Positions 46,674 through 56,080 of a stretch of 64,000 bases of DNA are shown here, piece by piece; positions within the stretch are counted from its first letter, which is position 1, and every line of letters starts with the position of its first letter. This stretch comes from Symbiodinium natans (lineage: Eukaryota > Sar > Dinophyceae > Suessiales > Symbiodiniaceae). The stretch lies in contig CAJNDS010002554.1 in the NCBI GenBank assembly GCA_905221605.1, positions 232,501 to 296,500 of the forward strand. The letters are read 5' to 3'. The notes beneath the pieces were generated by a model. The model saw only the letters and a list, made by a program, of their open reading frames with translations. It made no database searches and was not told the origin of the DNA. The position numbers were made by a program, and so were the translations under genes.

Positions 46674-49600
46674 ATGGACATGATGCGGCGTCGCTCTGAG
46701 CCTGGACTGTCGCCAACGGCCAATGAAGCCGAAGGAAATCGTGGTGATGGGGGTGAAGATCGACAACAAATGGTACAAGCGCTGACAGATGGTAGGGAGG
46801 TTGCAATGATACAGCCAACGCCTCAGGTGGAAAACGAAGTGGTTCCGGTTCAAGCAGCAAATCCTTTCTGGAGCGAGCGGGCTCAAGAAGAAATGAGACT
46901 TAGGCAATCAAGGCCGGCAAGTCTTCCCGCGAGCGGAGGGGATAGAAGTGGTGAAGGTACGAGGAGGCCACCTTCGCTGCAAGATCTTTTGGGTCAGGAA
47001 CCTGCACCTGTTGAGAGACCATCGTCAGGCTTAATGGGCCAAATGGAACGAGGTACTATTGGTGGAGTGCAAGCCGACGAAGAACTCATTCCTGATGTTA
47101 GTGGTGAAGAGCAAACTGAAGATATGGCGGTGGTGAAGCGTGCGCTGAAAGAGTTGCTTGTGCAGACAAAGGAGCTGGGGAACAGGTTGCATCGGGTGGA
47201 GGAGAAAAGCTATACCTCTGCTGCATCTGGGTCAGCTTCAAGGGCACGGAGCTCTGGAGTGGTGGACGCAAACACGGTATATCCTCTAGGAATGACTCCA
47301 GAGAAGCAGTACCTGCCAGGACAAGTTTTCTACACGGATGGTATGGGTGGTTTTTGGACTGTGTTGCCGGATGGGACATGGCTGCCTATTGAGGGTTACG
47401 ACCTGCCAAAGGGTTGTGATCTTCAATCCTTGCCTGGGTCCAGGAAGGTGGATGTTCAAGTGGAGGATGAAAAAGAAGTGCCAATGATGCATGTAGCTGA
47501 AGGGAAGAAACCCTCCAGATTGCCTCCATTGAATTACCCCACGGGAGGTCCTGCAAGTGGTGGATATGCAAGTGGACCACCTGGTTTAACACATGTTCCG
47601 ATTACTTCCGTGCCGTCAGGTGTTGATGGTTCTGCCGCACCTGTGGGGAACCAGCCCGGTTTTGTTTCAGCTCGGGAAACTGCAACGCAAGAGAACTCAG
47701 CAGGATCGGGTGGATATACAATGGTGGATGATGTTCCGTATCGGTGGAAAATGGTCGCTGGGAAGTTGGAATTAGAAAAGGTTCCGCTCACAGCTGTTAC
47801 GCCCGGTATAGGACATGGACTACCTCAAGGGCCTGGTGGAAGGGTCAGTTTACCTCCTGGAGCAGTGGTGCCACGTGGTATGCCAATCACTGGTGATAGT
47901 TCTGGAACCGAACGTCCGGAGGCTCTCGGGAAGCATGTGATGAGCCTTCCAACTTTGGCAGACTACACACCAAGCAATCCGACGGCACTGGGTGATTGGA
48001 TCGCAATGATCGAACCAATGTTGTCTTCGCTGACAGATACAGGAAGAGTGTGGTGGCAATGCGTCTACTCAAAGGCATATCAAGCGTATGCCAAATGGTT
48101 GAGTGTTTCTCCGCTGGAAAGGTTGGGCATCAAGGCTGAGCTGGAAGGGCTCAAAGTGGTTCAAACTGTGCATGTTTTGTTGGAGCAGAGAGCGGTGTCT
48201 TTGCTGTTACAGGCGATCCCGGAGAGATTGAAGACCGAGATCGTTTCCACTCGAATGTTGGGGTCAGTGATGATATTTTACAAATTGCTGACGGTCTACC
48301 AACCAGGTGGAGCAAATGAGCGCAGCACAATGTTGAACTTCTTGGTGCAACCATCTCCAGCAACCTCGATCTCAGAGGCCATAAAGGGAGTGCGTCAATG
48401 GGCGCAATGGCGTTCCCGATTGAGGGAGTTGAGAGCGGCCGAGCCGGACGCTACCTTGCTTATCAAGGGATTGGATGGTTTGTCATCCGCGTTGCTGGCG
48501 AAACACCCTACGGTTCATTTCAGAGTGGCATCCTTTCGGGAGAAATTGGGGGTGGACTACTCGCCGACCTCTGAAACTGCGACAAAACTAGCTGAAATGT
48601 TACAGGCAGAGTTTGAACTGCTATTGCATAGTGCTGGTGAACAAGAGGTGAAGCAGGACTCGGACGCCAAGAAAAGGGCCAGGTTAAACAAGGCCCAAAA
48701 GGGAACTGGTGACGAGACGGAGGAGGGTGACAAAGGCAAAGGGAAAGGAAAAAGGTACAGCGGAGATGGTGAACGTCCTTTCTGTTGGATATATGGGAAG
48801 ACCGATGCAGGTTGCAAGTTCGGATCCCGCTGCAAATTTCGCCATGACAAAGACTCCCTTGAGCGAGGAAGATGTTTTGAGTGTGGGGCCGTTGGCCATC
48901 TGCAGCCGCAATGTCCATATAAGGATGGTGCAAGTTCCAATGTGGACTCAAATCCTGAGAGGAGTAGATCTAAAGGGAATTCTCCCAAAGGGGGAAAGGG
49001 CGGCAAAGGTGCGAAATGGGGAAATGCCAAAAAGGCAGAGGTAGCTGAAGGGGGAGATGAGACGGCTAATGCGGGATTGGATAAAGGTTCTGCAAGTCCC
49101 TCATCACCATCAACACCCAATCAAGTCCTTGCTGAAGCGTTGGAAGTGCTGAAATCCATGAAGCTGTCATCAGCACAGTCAGCATCAAGCGGGGATCCCA
49201 GTGTTCGAATGTTATGTGGCTCTGGGTTGTTTCAGCAGGAAGGGAGAGTGGCGTTGGTGGATACAGCTGCTACGCATCTTGTGCGGACGCTTTTTCCATG
49301 GGAATGTTTACCCGACACTACTGTTATGGTGCAAAGCGCGCTTGGTGGTGTGACAATGAGGATTACAGAGAAAGGGACGTTGATTAGGGAAGACAATGGG
49401 CCCCTGATTATCCCTCTCTGGTTGATTTTGGAGTTTGGGGCGAACCTCACTGTGATCAATGGGATGTGTCACGTGGGTGCAAAATCTTCGCTGGACCAGC
49501 TCTTGTGGTTTGAACATGGCTGTTTGGTTATGGATTACAAAACAGCTGAAAAAATGGTTTTGCATGCTGAAAGGCAGCGTGCGTCTTGGTCCCATTCTCA

Positions 49601-52600
49601 ATGGAGGAATGGAAGGGCGGACTGTGGAGTCGGTTCGTCGGATGCCACGTTGTTGCCGAAGCAGGGAGAAGGCCGAGGAGTATGCGTTCTACATGTGGCC
49701 AGGGTTTCTGACACCAATGAGTGTTCGGGAATGGGCATGTTGGACTCGGGAGCATCACATCCTCTCAGATCACTTCGTCCTGGAGAACAGCTTCCGCAGC
49801 AAAAGGTGTTGGTGTCTTTAGCTGTTGGATCTCGGGAGATGTGTATTACCCCAGGTGGGACCCTGGTAACTCCTGAAATGGTAGATCCACTAGTGCCAAT
49901 TGGCAAAGCGAGCGCCTTGGTTGGTCTCAGAGTTCAGTGGCGTGGTGGCAAGTGCACAGCCTCACATCCTGTTCTGGGGGAACTTCGCGTTCGTGATCTG
50001 AATGGGTGCCCTTGTTTGGAAAAAGAGGTGGCGCTTCAGATCATTGATGAAATGGATTGGTGCTCACCAAAGCAAGCTTTGAAGGTGGCACGTATGGTTC
50101 AAGGGTGTCCGAATACGGACAACGAGGTGGCTGTAAAGACGTCGTTGCAAAGCGCAGCGCGGACAGCGTCAGCAAATGAGGAGGAGTTCGTCCAGGCATG
50201 CTGGAGATTTCTTCGGTGGTATTATGGGGATATACCAGAAAATATGCTGATGGAGCTGTTGCCACGTGGAGATATTGCGGCGTTGCCTTTCAACCGTCAT
50301 AAAAGGAGACGGCTGGCACGAGCAAGAAGGGTGGTGGTACACCTATTTTCAGGAAAACAAAAATGGCATTTTCCCAGTCGGGATGTGGAGGTACTGGAGC
50401 TGGATTTGACAAAAGGCGGTGACCTACATAATTCGAGCGTCTGGAAGTATCTTCTGCATCTGGCGGCTGAAGGAAAGGTGGTTGCTGTGGTTGGAGGACC
50501 TCCATGCAGGACAGTGTCAAGGTTGAGAGGTGAAGACGGTGGTCCACCTGTATTACGCCGGCGCTGTGGGCCTGAACGGTTGGGGTTAAAAAGTCTTCCT
50601 TGGCCACATCAAGAATTAGCTCAAAAGGATGGTGTTTTACTTCTGAAGATGCTTTTCCTATATGACGTGGCGGTGCATTCAAGGTGTGGAACTGCTGAAG
50701 TCATCAATGGAAGTTCTGTCTTCTTTGGCATGGAAAGCCCTGGGGACCCTGAACTCATAGGGAAAGATTTCTCTCAGAACAGCAAAACGGTCTTGAGTGC
50801 TGAGGATCTGGTGGATGGTTCTCAGGAAGGGCTCTCAAGTCCTACCTTCTGGAGTTGGCCAGAGGTGAAAAGTTTTTGTGAGCGTTATGGAATGTACGCT
50901 GCACATTTTGATCAAGGAGCATTGGGACATGCTCTGGTGAAACCTACGACTTTCCTGGTGTCTGATATGGAACTATGGGAATCGTTGGAACAGGTTCGCG
51001 TGGTTGTTCCGTGGTCAGCAACATTCGCTTCTACCCTGGAAGAGCGTCTTGAACAATCCTCTATATGGGCGCGATGGGCGTTTGGATTGGTTAAAAGAAT
51101 ACGTCACAGGTTGGCAAAATGGTTGCATGAGAGCGATGCTGAACGGGAAGCTATGGTGTTAAAAAAGGAAGAACGAGAAGGGACGTTACGGAGGTTGACA
51201 GCTGAGGAGCGAGCTTTCCGTGACCATTGCCTAAGGGGGCATATTCCTTTCAGACGTGATTGTCAAATCTGTGTGTCTGCCGCTGGAAAAGAGCGTCGCC
51301 ATTTGAGGCGGAAACATGGGGATGCCTACACTTTATCATTGGACTTAGCGGGTCCCTACAAGTGTTCAAAGGATGCTCACCAGCAGAAGCCACGACACGC
51401 TGTTATTGGTGTGTATCAGTTTCCAATGTTGGATCCCAATGTGGGTCGCCCTCCAGAAAAGGAGGAAGATGCGGATGAGGTGGAAGATCAGGTGGCAGAT
51501 GAAGGTGCTGGTGTCGGAGAATGGTTAGGCGATGCAGTCGCTAACTTCGAGGAGGAAGACTCTGCGCCGGTGGAACCTGCGCCAGTTCTGGAGGCAGAGG
51601 TGTTGAAAATCCAAGCTTCTGAGAAATCCTGGAAGGAACTGAAGGACCACTTGACCCAGCCTGTCCGTATGATCAACTTCGTTATGGTGGAGCCAATTGT
51701 GGACAAACAGCAAACAACTGTTTTGTCGGCAGTTCAAAGAATGATGGTGCGCTTGCAGAGACATGGGTATCCGGTGTTGAGAATCCACTCAGATCGAGCG
51801 GGGGAGTTTGTCAATGCACGCTTCCGGTCCTTTTGTGAAACTCGTCTGATATATAGGACCACTGGTGATCCTGGAGTCCCGCAAACAAATGGGCGCGCTG
51901 AAGCATGTGTGGGTTTATTCAAACGTGGTGTCAGGTCGCTCTTAAAGGAGGCGCGACTCGGGCCGGCGTACTGGGCACTGGCTGCTCGCCATTGGTCAAT
52001 GTTACGGTGGCAGAAAGCTGAAAGGGAGTTGGGGTTAAATCCTAAAGCACTGCTTCCCTTTGGTGCTCAGATTCAAGTCAAACGTCGTCCGTGGGAGTTG
52101 CTGGGTCCGGATGGAACAAAGAAAGGTCGGCAATGGGTCGATCGTACGCAGCCCGCGCTTCTTTTAGGTCCATGCGATGACCTACCTGGTGGCTATTGGG
52201 TGGAAGCTCAAGGGACTGCAAAAGATCCGGATGAACTGGTGTTATTTCCCTGCACTACGATTTTTTCCAATATAAAGGAACCGCCTGAATTGGAGCTGGA
52301 AGGGGTGGTAGAAGAACAGGAGCCTTCTCCTCCAGAGCATCGTCTCAAGGGGAAAAAACCGGCGCTTCGGTTCGCTGATGAGGAAGGTCCTCCTTTACCT
52401 CCGCCTCGCGATCCTCCAGTTCGTCATCGGTTAAATGAAAAAAGCCCGGCCTCTTCACTGCGTGGTCATGTGGGCTCCTTGCGCTTGCTTCGCAAGCGGG
52501 GGGAGAGTCCGCCCTTGGAAATTTTCGAGGATGACATGCAGGGTCTGGGGGAGCTGGAAGAAAATGCAGATGTTGAGGACAATGTTCCTGGTGATGAGTA

Positions 52601-55600
52601 TTGGCCGACTTGCTGTTCTCCTCATGAAAATGCTTATTTGGTCTGCAAAAGTGAGACTGCCGAGGAGGGAACACAGTTGGAAAAAGAAGAGCAAAAAGCC
52701 AAGTCAATGTATGAAAGGTCTATGTATGATTACGTGGACTGTGAGGAGCTTTTGGAAGGGATTGTATACCCAAAGAGGGTGAATCGAAGAGGTGGTATCA
52801 ACAATTGGTGCACAAGTACGCGAGCTCTGGTGTTGGGCCACTATACTCATGGCGGAGTGTGTGGTATTACAAAAGAGACTCATCGAAGGCCATGGCTATG
52901 TCGTTATCTGGCATCATTCGTGAGACACCGCAATCCTGAAGCCAAATTTTCTGCTCTTCAGATCTCGTGCAATGCTCCGGTGTCATTGCATAGGGATAGT
53001 CACAATGAAAAACATTGCTGTAATTATGTGTGTGGCTTTGGTGACTATAAAGATGGTCAGCTGTGGGTTGAGGATGAAAAGGTCTTAGAGGAAGGAGCTG
53101 AAGTGGTGGAGCAATCCTATGGGAAGAAAGTCTTACCTGGAAAATTTGTGGATATCCACTGGAACTTCATGTCGTTCTTTCCGAGAAAACTGCATGGTCC
53201 TATGCCTTGGAAAGGGAACAGGGTATCCTTGACAGGGTACACACCTGTTTTTATGGAGCGTTTGAGCTACAAGGATAGGTGCTATCTTCTCCAATGTAAG
53301 TTTCCTCTTCCGGAACCACAAGCTGAAGAAGGTGAAAAAAGGAAATGGTTAAAAATGACGCTGAAAGAAACCTCGCTGGACGACCTTGCAGAGGAAGTCG
53401 ACTACGCTGTGTTCGAAGCGCATCAATGGGCTCTAGAGGAGCATTTGAGTATTCGACGCCTAATTGCTGAACAGGAATGTTGCATTTTGGACGAGTTCCA
53501 TGGATCGGCCAATGAGTCGAATGAGGAAAAAGGATCAGAGACCAGAGAATGGCCGGTTAAAGCAAAAAGGGCTGAGGAACAGCTCTCGAAGTTTTTGGTC
53601 AAAGCAGCTCAAGTTCAGCAAATGGTACAAGAAAATACCGCGCTCGAGGCAGCAGAGGAGGTTGAGTTCCTGCAAACAAAAACAATCCCTACACAAGAAG
53701 CCATGCAAGAGCTGGAAAAGTGGAGGGAATCATTGTCGGACGAGGTGGCGTCTTTGGTGAAAGAGTTGGAGGTGGTGGAACCAACAACTCAAGAAAAGCT
53801 GGACAAATTGGCGGAAGAGCCTAATGCACCGGTGATTGAGTACGTTCCCAGTCTGGTGGTGTTTACCCGGAAGCAAGGGACAGGGAGGCGACGTGCCCGT
53901 ATCTGTGCATGTGGAAACTTTATTTCGTCAACGGCAGCTACAGAATATGAAGGGCCGAGGTCCCTCAGTCGTCACTCGCTGTACGCTCCAGGTTTAGACT
54001 CAACTACATTCAGGTGTCAAGTGAGGCACGCAGCATATATGGTGTGGATCATCGCTGGTTTAGACATTTCCAAAGCTTTTCTGACGGCGCCGATGAATAG
54101 GGCGCAAAGAGAAGGGCGTTTGGTGGTGGTGCAGCCCCCAAGGGCGGCGGTGAAATTGGGTCTTTGCACAAAGGAGGAGCGGTGGATTGTGAGAAAGGCC
54201 TTGTACGGTTTGGCCGAAAGTCCTGCAGCATGGGTGGAGTGGCGAGACCAACGTCTTCAAGGTATGTCTTGGGTGTCAAAGGATGGACAAGCAATGAGCT
54301 TTCAGAGGTCCAATGCAGACCCAAGTCTGTTCCTTATTATGGCACAAGAAAAGCCGGAAGGTGCAAGCAAGTTGGTAGGGACAATGGGTCTTTACGTGGA
54401 TGATTTTTTGATGGCTGGGACTATGACAGTGCTCCGGGAGGCCTTGGAACAGATCAGGAAGGAGTGGAAAACTTCTGAACCCGAGTTCTGTGGTCCAGGC
54501 TGTGGTGATGGATTCCTGAAGTTTTTGGGTGTCCAAATCTGGTATCGAAATGGCAGCTTCTTTCTCAACCAGGAGGACTTTGTGAGAGATTTGCTGAACC
54601 GAAGAGGGTGTCAGATTGATGAAACTGGAAAAGGTAGTAACCTGCCAATGGTGAAAGAAACTCCAGGTGAAGAAGAGGAGGTGGATATTCCTTCCTTACG
54701 AGCGGCTCAAGGTGCCGTAGGGGAGTTCCTCTGGGTGGCAATCAAAACTCGACCTGATTTGGCGTTCTGCACGAGCCAGTTGTCTTTGTGGACATCCCGA
54801 AGGCCGCGATTTGTGGTTAAAAAGGCTGAGGAAGTTTTCCGATACCTTGCTGCAACTCCAACGTTAGGCTTGACGTTCGGAGCAATCGCAACATGCGAAA
54901 AAGAAAGAAATGAGGTGTTGCGTTATGGACGAGGCGTCAAGGTGGTGGAGTCCTACGCGGATGCTAGCTTTGCAGCAGGTGAAAACGAAAAGAGCCACTC
55001 AGGAGCGGTGGTGGTTTGGGGTGATTGCCCAGTGATGTGGGCAACGCAGAGACAATCAACGGTGGCTTTAAGTACAGCTGAAGCTGAATTACATGCGTCC
55101 ATAGAGGGAGCAACGATGATTCAGTCGTGCACCCCTATAATTGCCGCTTTGGTTGGAACAGGTGAAGAATCGCTGCAAAAAGTGCTGTATACAGATTCGG
55201 TTTCGACATGCTCAATCATTCAATATCCGGCTGGAAGCTGGAGGACAAGACACCTGAGAATTCGAGCAGCCGGTGTCAGGTCTCTGGTAGACCGTGGTTA
55301 TATGGTGATCGCGCACCTTCGCAGTGAGTATATGATCGCTGACCTGTTGACCAAATTGATGAGTGGACAGGTGTATGCAAAGCAAAAGGCACTTTGGGGT
55401 CTCCGACTGTTGGTACAAGGGACTGACTTGAAGAGGGCCTCGCTTGCAATGGCGGTCATGATGGTGGCTGCATCTCTGCAAGGGATGGCAACTGGTGGCG
55501 AAGAAGTGTCAACTGCTGGTTTCTTTTGCTCAGAAGAAGGGGTGTGCAAGGTCGCCAACACATCTACGGTGATGGTTCTGGCTCAAGGTATTGAAACGGT

Positions 55601-55895
55601 TATCAACAATTCAGACCTTGTTGCGTATTTGGTGGCAGCAATTATACTCTGGGAGTTGGCATGGTGCCTCTTTCGGCAGCTGTATGAAAGGCTGTGGGTT
55701 AAGAAAGTGGTGGTCATTCCTGCGAGTGCCACTTTGTATACAACAGTGGGTGGGAACTGTATGCACGCAAGCAGTGACTGTGATGTTCTGCGATATTCAC
55801 AGCCCAGGGCTAAGACGCTTTGTAAGCATTGCCTCAAGGACGGCTGGGTGGTGAATGCCGAGTTCCTTGGTGAGGAACGGGCCGCTGGAACGTGA
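46674..55895 (+). CDS. Copia polyprotein with methyltransferase-like and dioxygenase-like domains
   Basis: 3,073 residues counted from the ATG at 46674 (GCCATGG context); the frame is open upstream only to a TTG at 46644. A coiled-coil-like stretch is at about 150-180 and Gag-like helices at 423-660. A CCCH finger follows (C704, C714, C720, H724), then a CCHC knuckle (C734, C737, H742, C747). Protease-like domain 1 has D863-T-A-A, and domain 2 has D1024-S-G-A. The cytosine-C5-methyltransferase-like domain (about 1215-1432) has HLFSG, GGPPC with C1278, and QGALGH...KPTTF. Integrase shows HHCC-like residues (H1518, H1523, C1530, C1533) and D1557, D1707, E1743 with exactly 35 residues between the last two. 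The 2OG-Fe(II) dioxygenase-like domain (about 2025-2200) has H2106-R-D2108, H2174, R2183. Reverse transcriptase has D2464 and YVDD 2574-2577. RNase H has D2763, E2805, D2841, D2890. A membrane segment is near 2982-3000 and a CKHC motif near the C terminus. All key catalytic residues named are present except the Gly in protease 1. Confidence 0.93.
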   Translation: MDMMRRRSEPGLSPTANEAEGNRGDGGEDRQQMVQALTDGREVAMIQPTPQVENEVVPVQAANPFWSERAQEEMRLRQSRPASLPASGGDRSGEGTRRPPSLQDLLGQEPAPVERPSSGLMGQMERGTIGGVQADEELIPDVSGEEQTEDMAVVKRALKELLVQTKELGNRLHRVEEKSYTSAASGSASRARSSGVVDANTVYPLGMTPEKQYLPGQVFYTDGMGGFWTVLPDGTWLPIEGYDLPKGCDLQSLPGSRKVDVQVEDEKEVPMMHVAEGKKPSRLPPLNYPTGGPASGGYASGPPGLTHVPITSVPSGVDGSAAPVGNQPGFVSARETATQENSAGSGGYTMVDDVPYRWKMVAGKLELEKVPLTAVTPGIGHGLPQGPGGRVSLPPGAVVPRGMPITGDSSGTERPEALGKHVMSLPTLADYTPSNPTALGDWIAMIEPMLSSLTDTGRVWWQCVYSKAYQAYAKWLSVSPLERLGIKAELEGLKVVQTVHVLLEQRAVSLLLQAIPERLKTEIVSTRMLGSVMIFYKLLTVYQPGGANERSTMLNFLVQPSPATSISEAIKGVRQWAQWRSRLRELRAAEPDATLLIKGLDGLSSALLAKHPTVHFRVASFREKLGVDYSPTSETATKLAEMLQAEFELLLHSAGEQEVKQDSDAKKRARLNKAQKGTGDETEEGDKGKGKGKRYSGDGERPFCWIYGKTDAGCKFGSRCKFRHDKDSLERGRCFECGAVGHLQPQCPYKDGASSNVDSNPERSRSKGNSPKGGKGGKGAKWGNAKKAEVAEGGDETANAGLDKGSASPSSPSTPNQVLAEALEVLKSMKLSSAQSASSGDPSVRMLCGSGLFQQEGRVALVDTAATHLVRTLFPWECLPDTTVMVQSALGGVTMRITEKGTLIREDNGPLIIPLWLILEFGANLTVINGMCHVGAKSSLDQLLWFEHGCLVMDYKTAEKMVLHAERQRASWSHSQWRNGRADCGVGSSDATLLPKQGEGRGVCVLHVARVSDTNECSGMGMLDSGASHPLRSLRPGEQLPQQKVLVSLAVGSREMCITPGGTLVTPEMVDPLVPIGKASALVGLRVQWRGGKCTASHPVLGELRVRDLNGCPCLEKEVALQIIDEMDWCSPKQALKVARMVQGCPNTDNEVAVKTSLQSAARTASANEEEFVQACWRFLRWYYGDIPENMLMELLPRGDIAALPFNRHKRRRLARARRVVVHLFSGKQKWHFPSRDVEVLELDLTKGGDLHNSSVWKYLLHLAAEGKVVAVVGGPPCRTVSRLRGEDGGPPVLRRRCGPERLGLKSLPWPHQELAQKDGVLLLKMLFLYDVAVHSRCGTAEVINGSSVFFGMESPGDPELIGKDFSQNSKTVLSAEDLVDGSQEGLSSPTFWSWPEVKSFCERYGMYAAHFDQGALGHALVKPTTFLVSDMELWESLEQVRVVVPWSATFASTLEERLEQSSIWARWAFGLVKRIRHRLAKWLHESDAEREAMVLKKEEREGTLRRLTAEERAFRDHCLRGHIPFRRDCQICVSAAGKERRHLRRKHGDAYTLSLDLAGPYKCSKDAHQQKPRHAVIGVYQFPMLDPNVGRPPEKEEDADEVEDQVADEGAGVGEWLGDAVANFEEEDSAPVEPAPVLEAEVLKIQASEKSWKELKDHLTQPVRMINFVMVEPIVDKQQTTVLSAVQRMMVRLQRHGYPVLRIHSDRAGEFVNARFRSFCETRLIYRTTGDPGVPQTNGRAEACVGLFKRGVRSLLKEARLGPAYWALAARHWSMLRWQKAERELGLNPKALLPFGAQIQVKRRPWELLGPDGTKKGRQWVDRTQPALLLGPCDDLPGGYWVEAQGTAKDPDELVLFPCTTIFSNIKEPPELELEGVVEEQEPSPPEHRLKGKKPALRFADEEGPPLPPPRDPPVRHRLNEKSPASSLRGHVGSLRLLRKRGESPPLEIFEDDMQGLGELEENADVEDNVPGDEYWPTCCSPHENAYLVCKSETAEEGTQLEKEEQKAKSMYERSMYDYVDCEELLEGIVYPKRVNRRGGINNWCTSTRALVLGHYTHGGVCGITKETHRRPWLCRYLASFVRHRNPEAKFSALQISCNAPVSLHRDSHNEKHCCNYVCGFGDYKDGQLWVEDEKVLEEGAEVVEQSYGKKVLPGKFVDIHWNFMSFFPRKLHGPMPWKGNRVSLTGYTPVFMERLSYKDRCYLLQCKFPLPEPQAEEGEKRKWLKMTLKETSLDDLAEEVDYAVFEAHQWALEEHLSIRRLIAEQECCILDEFHGSANESNEEKGSETREWPVKAKRAEEQLSKFLVKAAQVQQMVQENTALEAAEEVEFLQTKTIPTQEAMQELEKWRESLSDEVASLVKELEVVEPTTQEKLDKLAEEPNAPVIEYVPSLVVFTRKQGTGRRRARICACGNFISSTAATEYEGPRSLSRHSLYAPGLDSTTFRCQVRHAAYMVWIIAGLDISKAFLTAPMNRAQREGRLVVVQPPRAAVKLGLCTKEERWIVRKALYGLAESPAAWVEWRDQRLQGMSWVSKDGQAMSFQRSNADPSLFLIMAQEKPEGASKLVGTMGLYVDDFLMAGTMTVLREALEQIRKEWKTSEPEFCGPGCGDGFLKFLGVQIWYRNGSFFLNQEDFVRDLLNRRGCQIDETGKGSNLPMVKETPGEEEEVDIPSLRAAQGAVGEFLWVAIKTRPDLAFCTSQLSLWTSRRPRFVVKKAEEVFRYLAATPTLGLTFGAIATCEKERNEVLRYGRGVKVVESYADASFAAGENEKSHSGAVVVWGDCPVMWATQRQSTVALSTAEAELHASIEGATMIQSCTPIIAALVGTGEESLQKVLYTDSVSTCSIIQYPAGSWRTRHLRIRAAGVRSLVDRGYMVIAHLRSEYMIADLLTKLMSGQVYAKQKALWGLRLLVQGTDLKRASLAMAVMMVAASLQGMATGGEEVSTAGFFCSEEGVCKVANTSTVMVLAQGIETVINNSDLVAYLVAAIILWELAWCLFRQLYERLWVKKVVVIPASATLYTTVGGNCMHASSDCDVLRYSQPRAKTLCKHCLKDGWVVNAEFLGEERAAGT

Positions 55896-56070
55896 ATTTT
55901 TCAAGTGCGAGGTGATAAAATCCTCAATGGTAAAGGATTCGGCCAATGAGCTGAAGGTTCGTCCTGGATGACGTAAAACCATAATGTGCATTTCAAGCAG
56001 CTGGCTGCTGCCTAAATGGCGGTTTTTGGCCAAAGATCTGCACCTCCAACGTGTCCTAGGAAATCCTAGG
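55896..56070 (+). other. 3' untranslated region of the Copia element
   Basis: 175 bp between the stop codon and the purine tract. It is non-coding and contains TTTTTGGCCAAAGATC at about 56023, a small palindrome. Confidence 0.7.
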
Positions 56071-56080
56071 ACAGGGGGAG
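56071..56080 (+). promoter_or_regulatory. Polypurine tract before the 3' LTR
   Basis: ACAGGGGGAG ends exactly at the 3' LTR boundary, the expected place for plus-strand DNA priming. The 5' neighbour is a CCTAGG...CCTAGG direct repeat at 56055-56070. Confidence 0.8.

Noticed and set aside
47098-55854. Many minus-strand and alternate-frame ORFs within the retrotransposon
   Set aside because: Shadows of the single 3,073-residue plus-strand frame.
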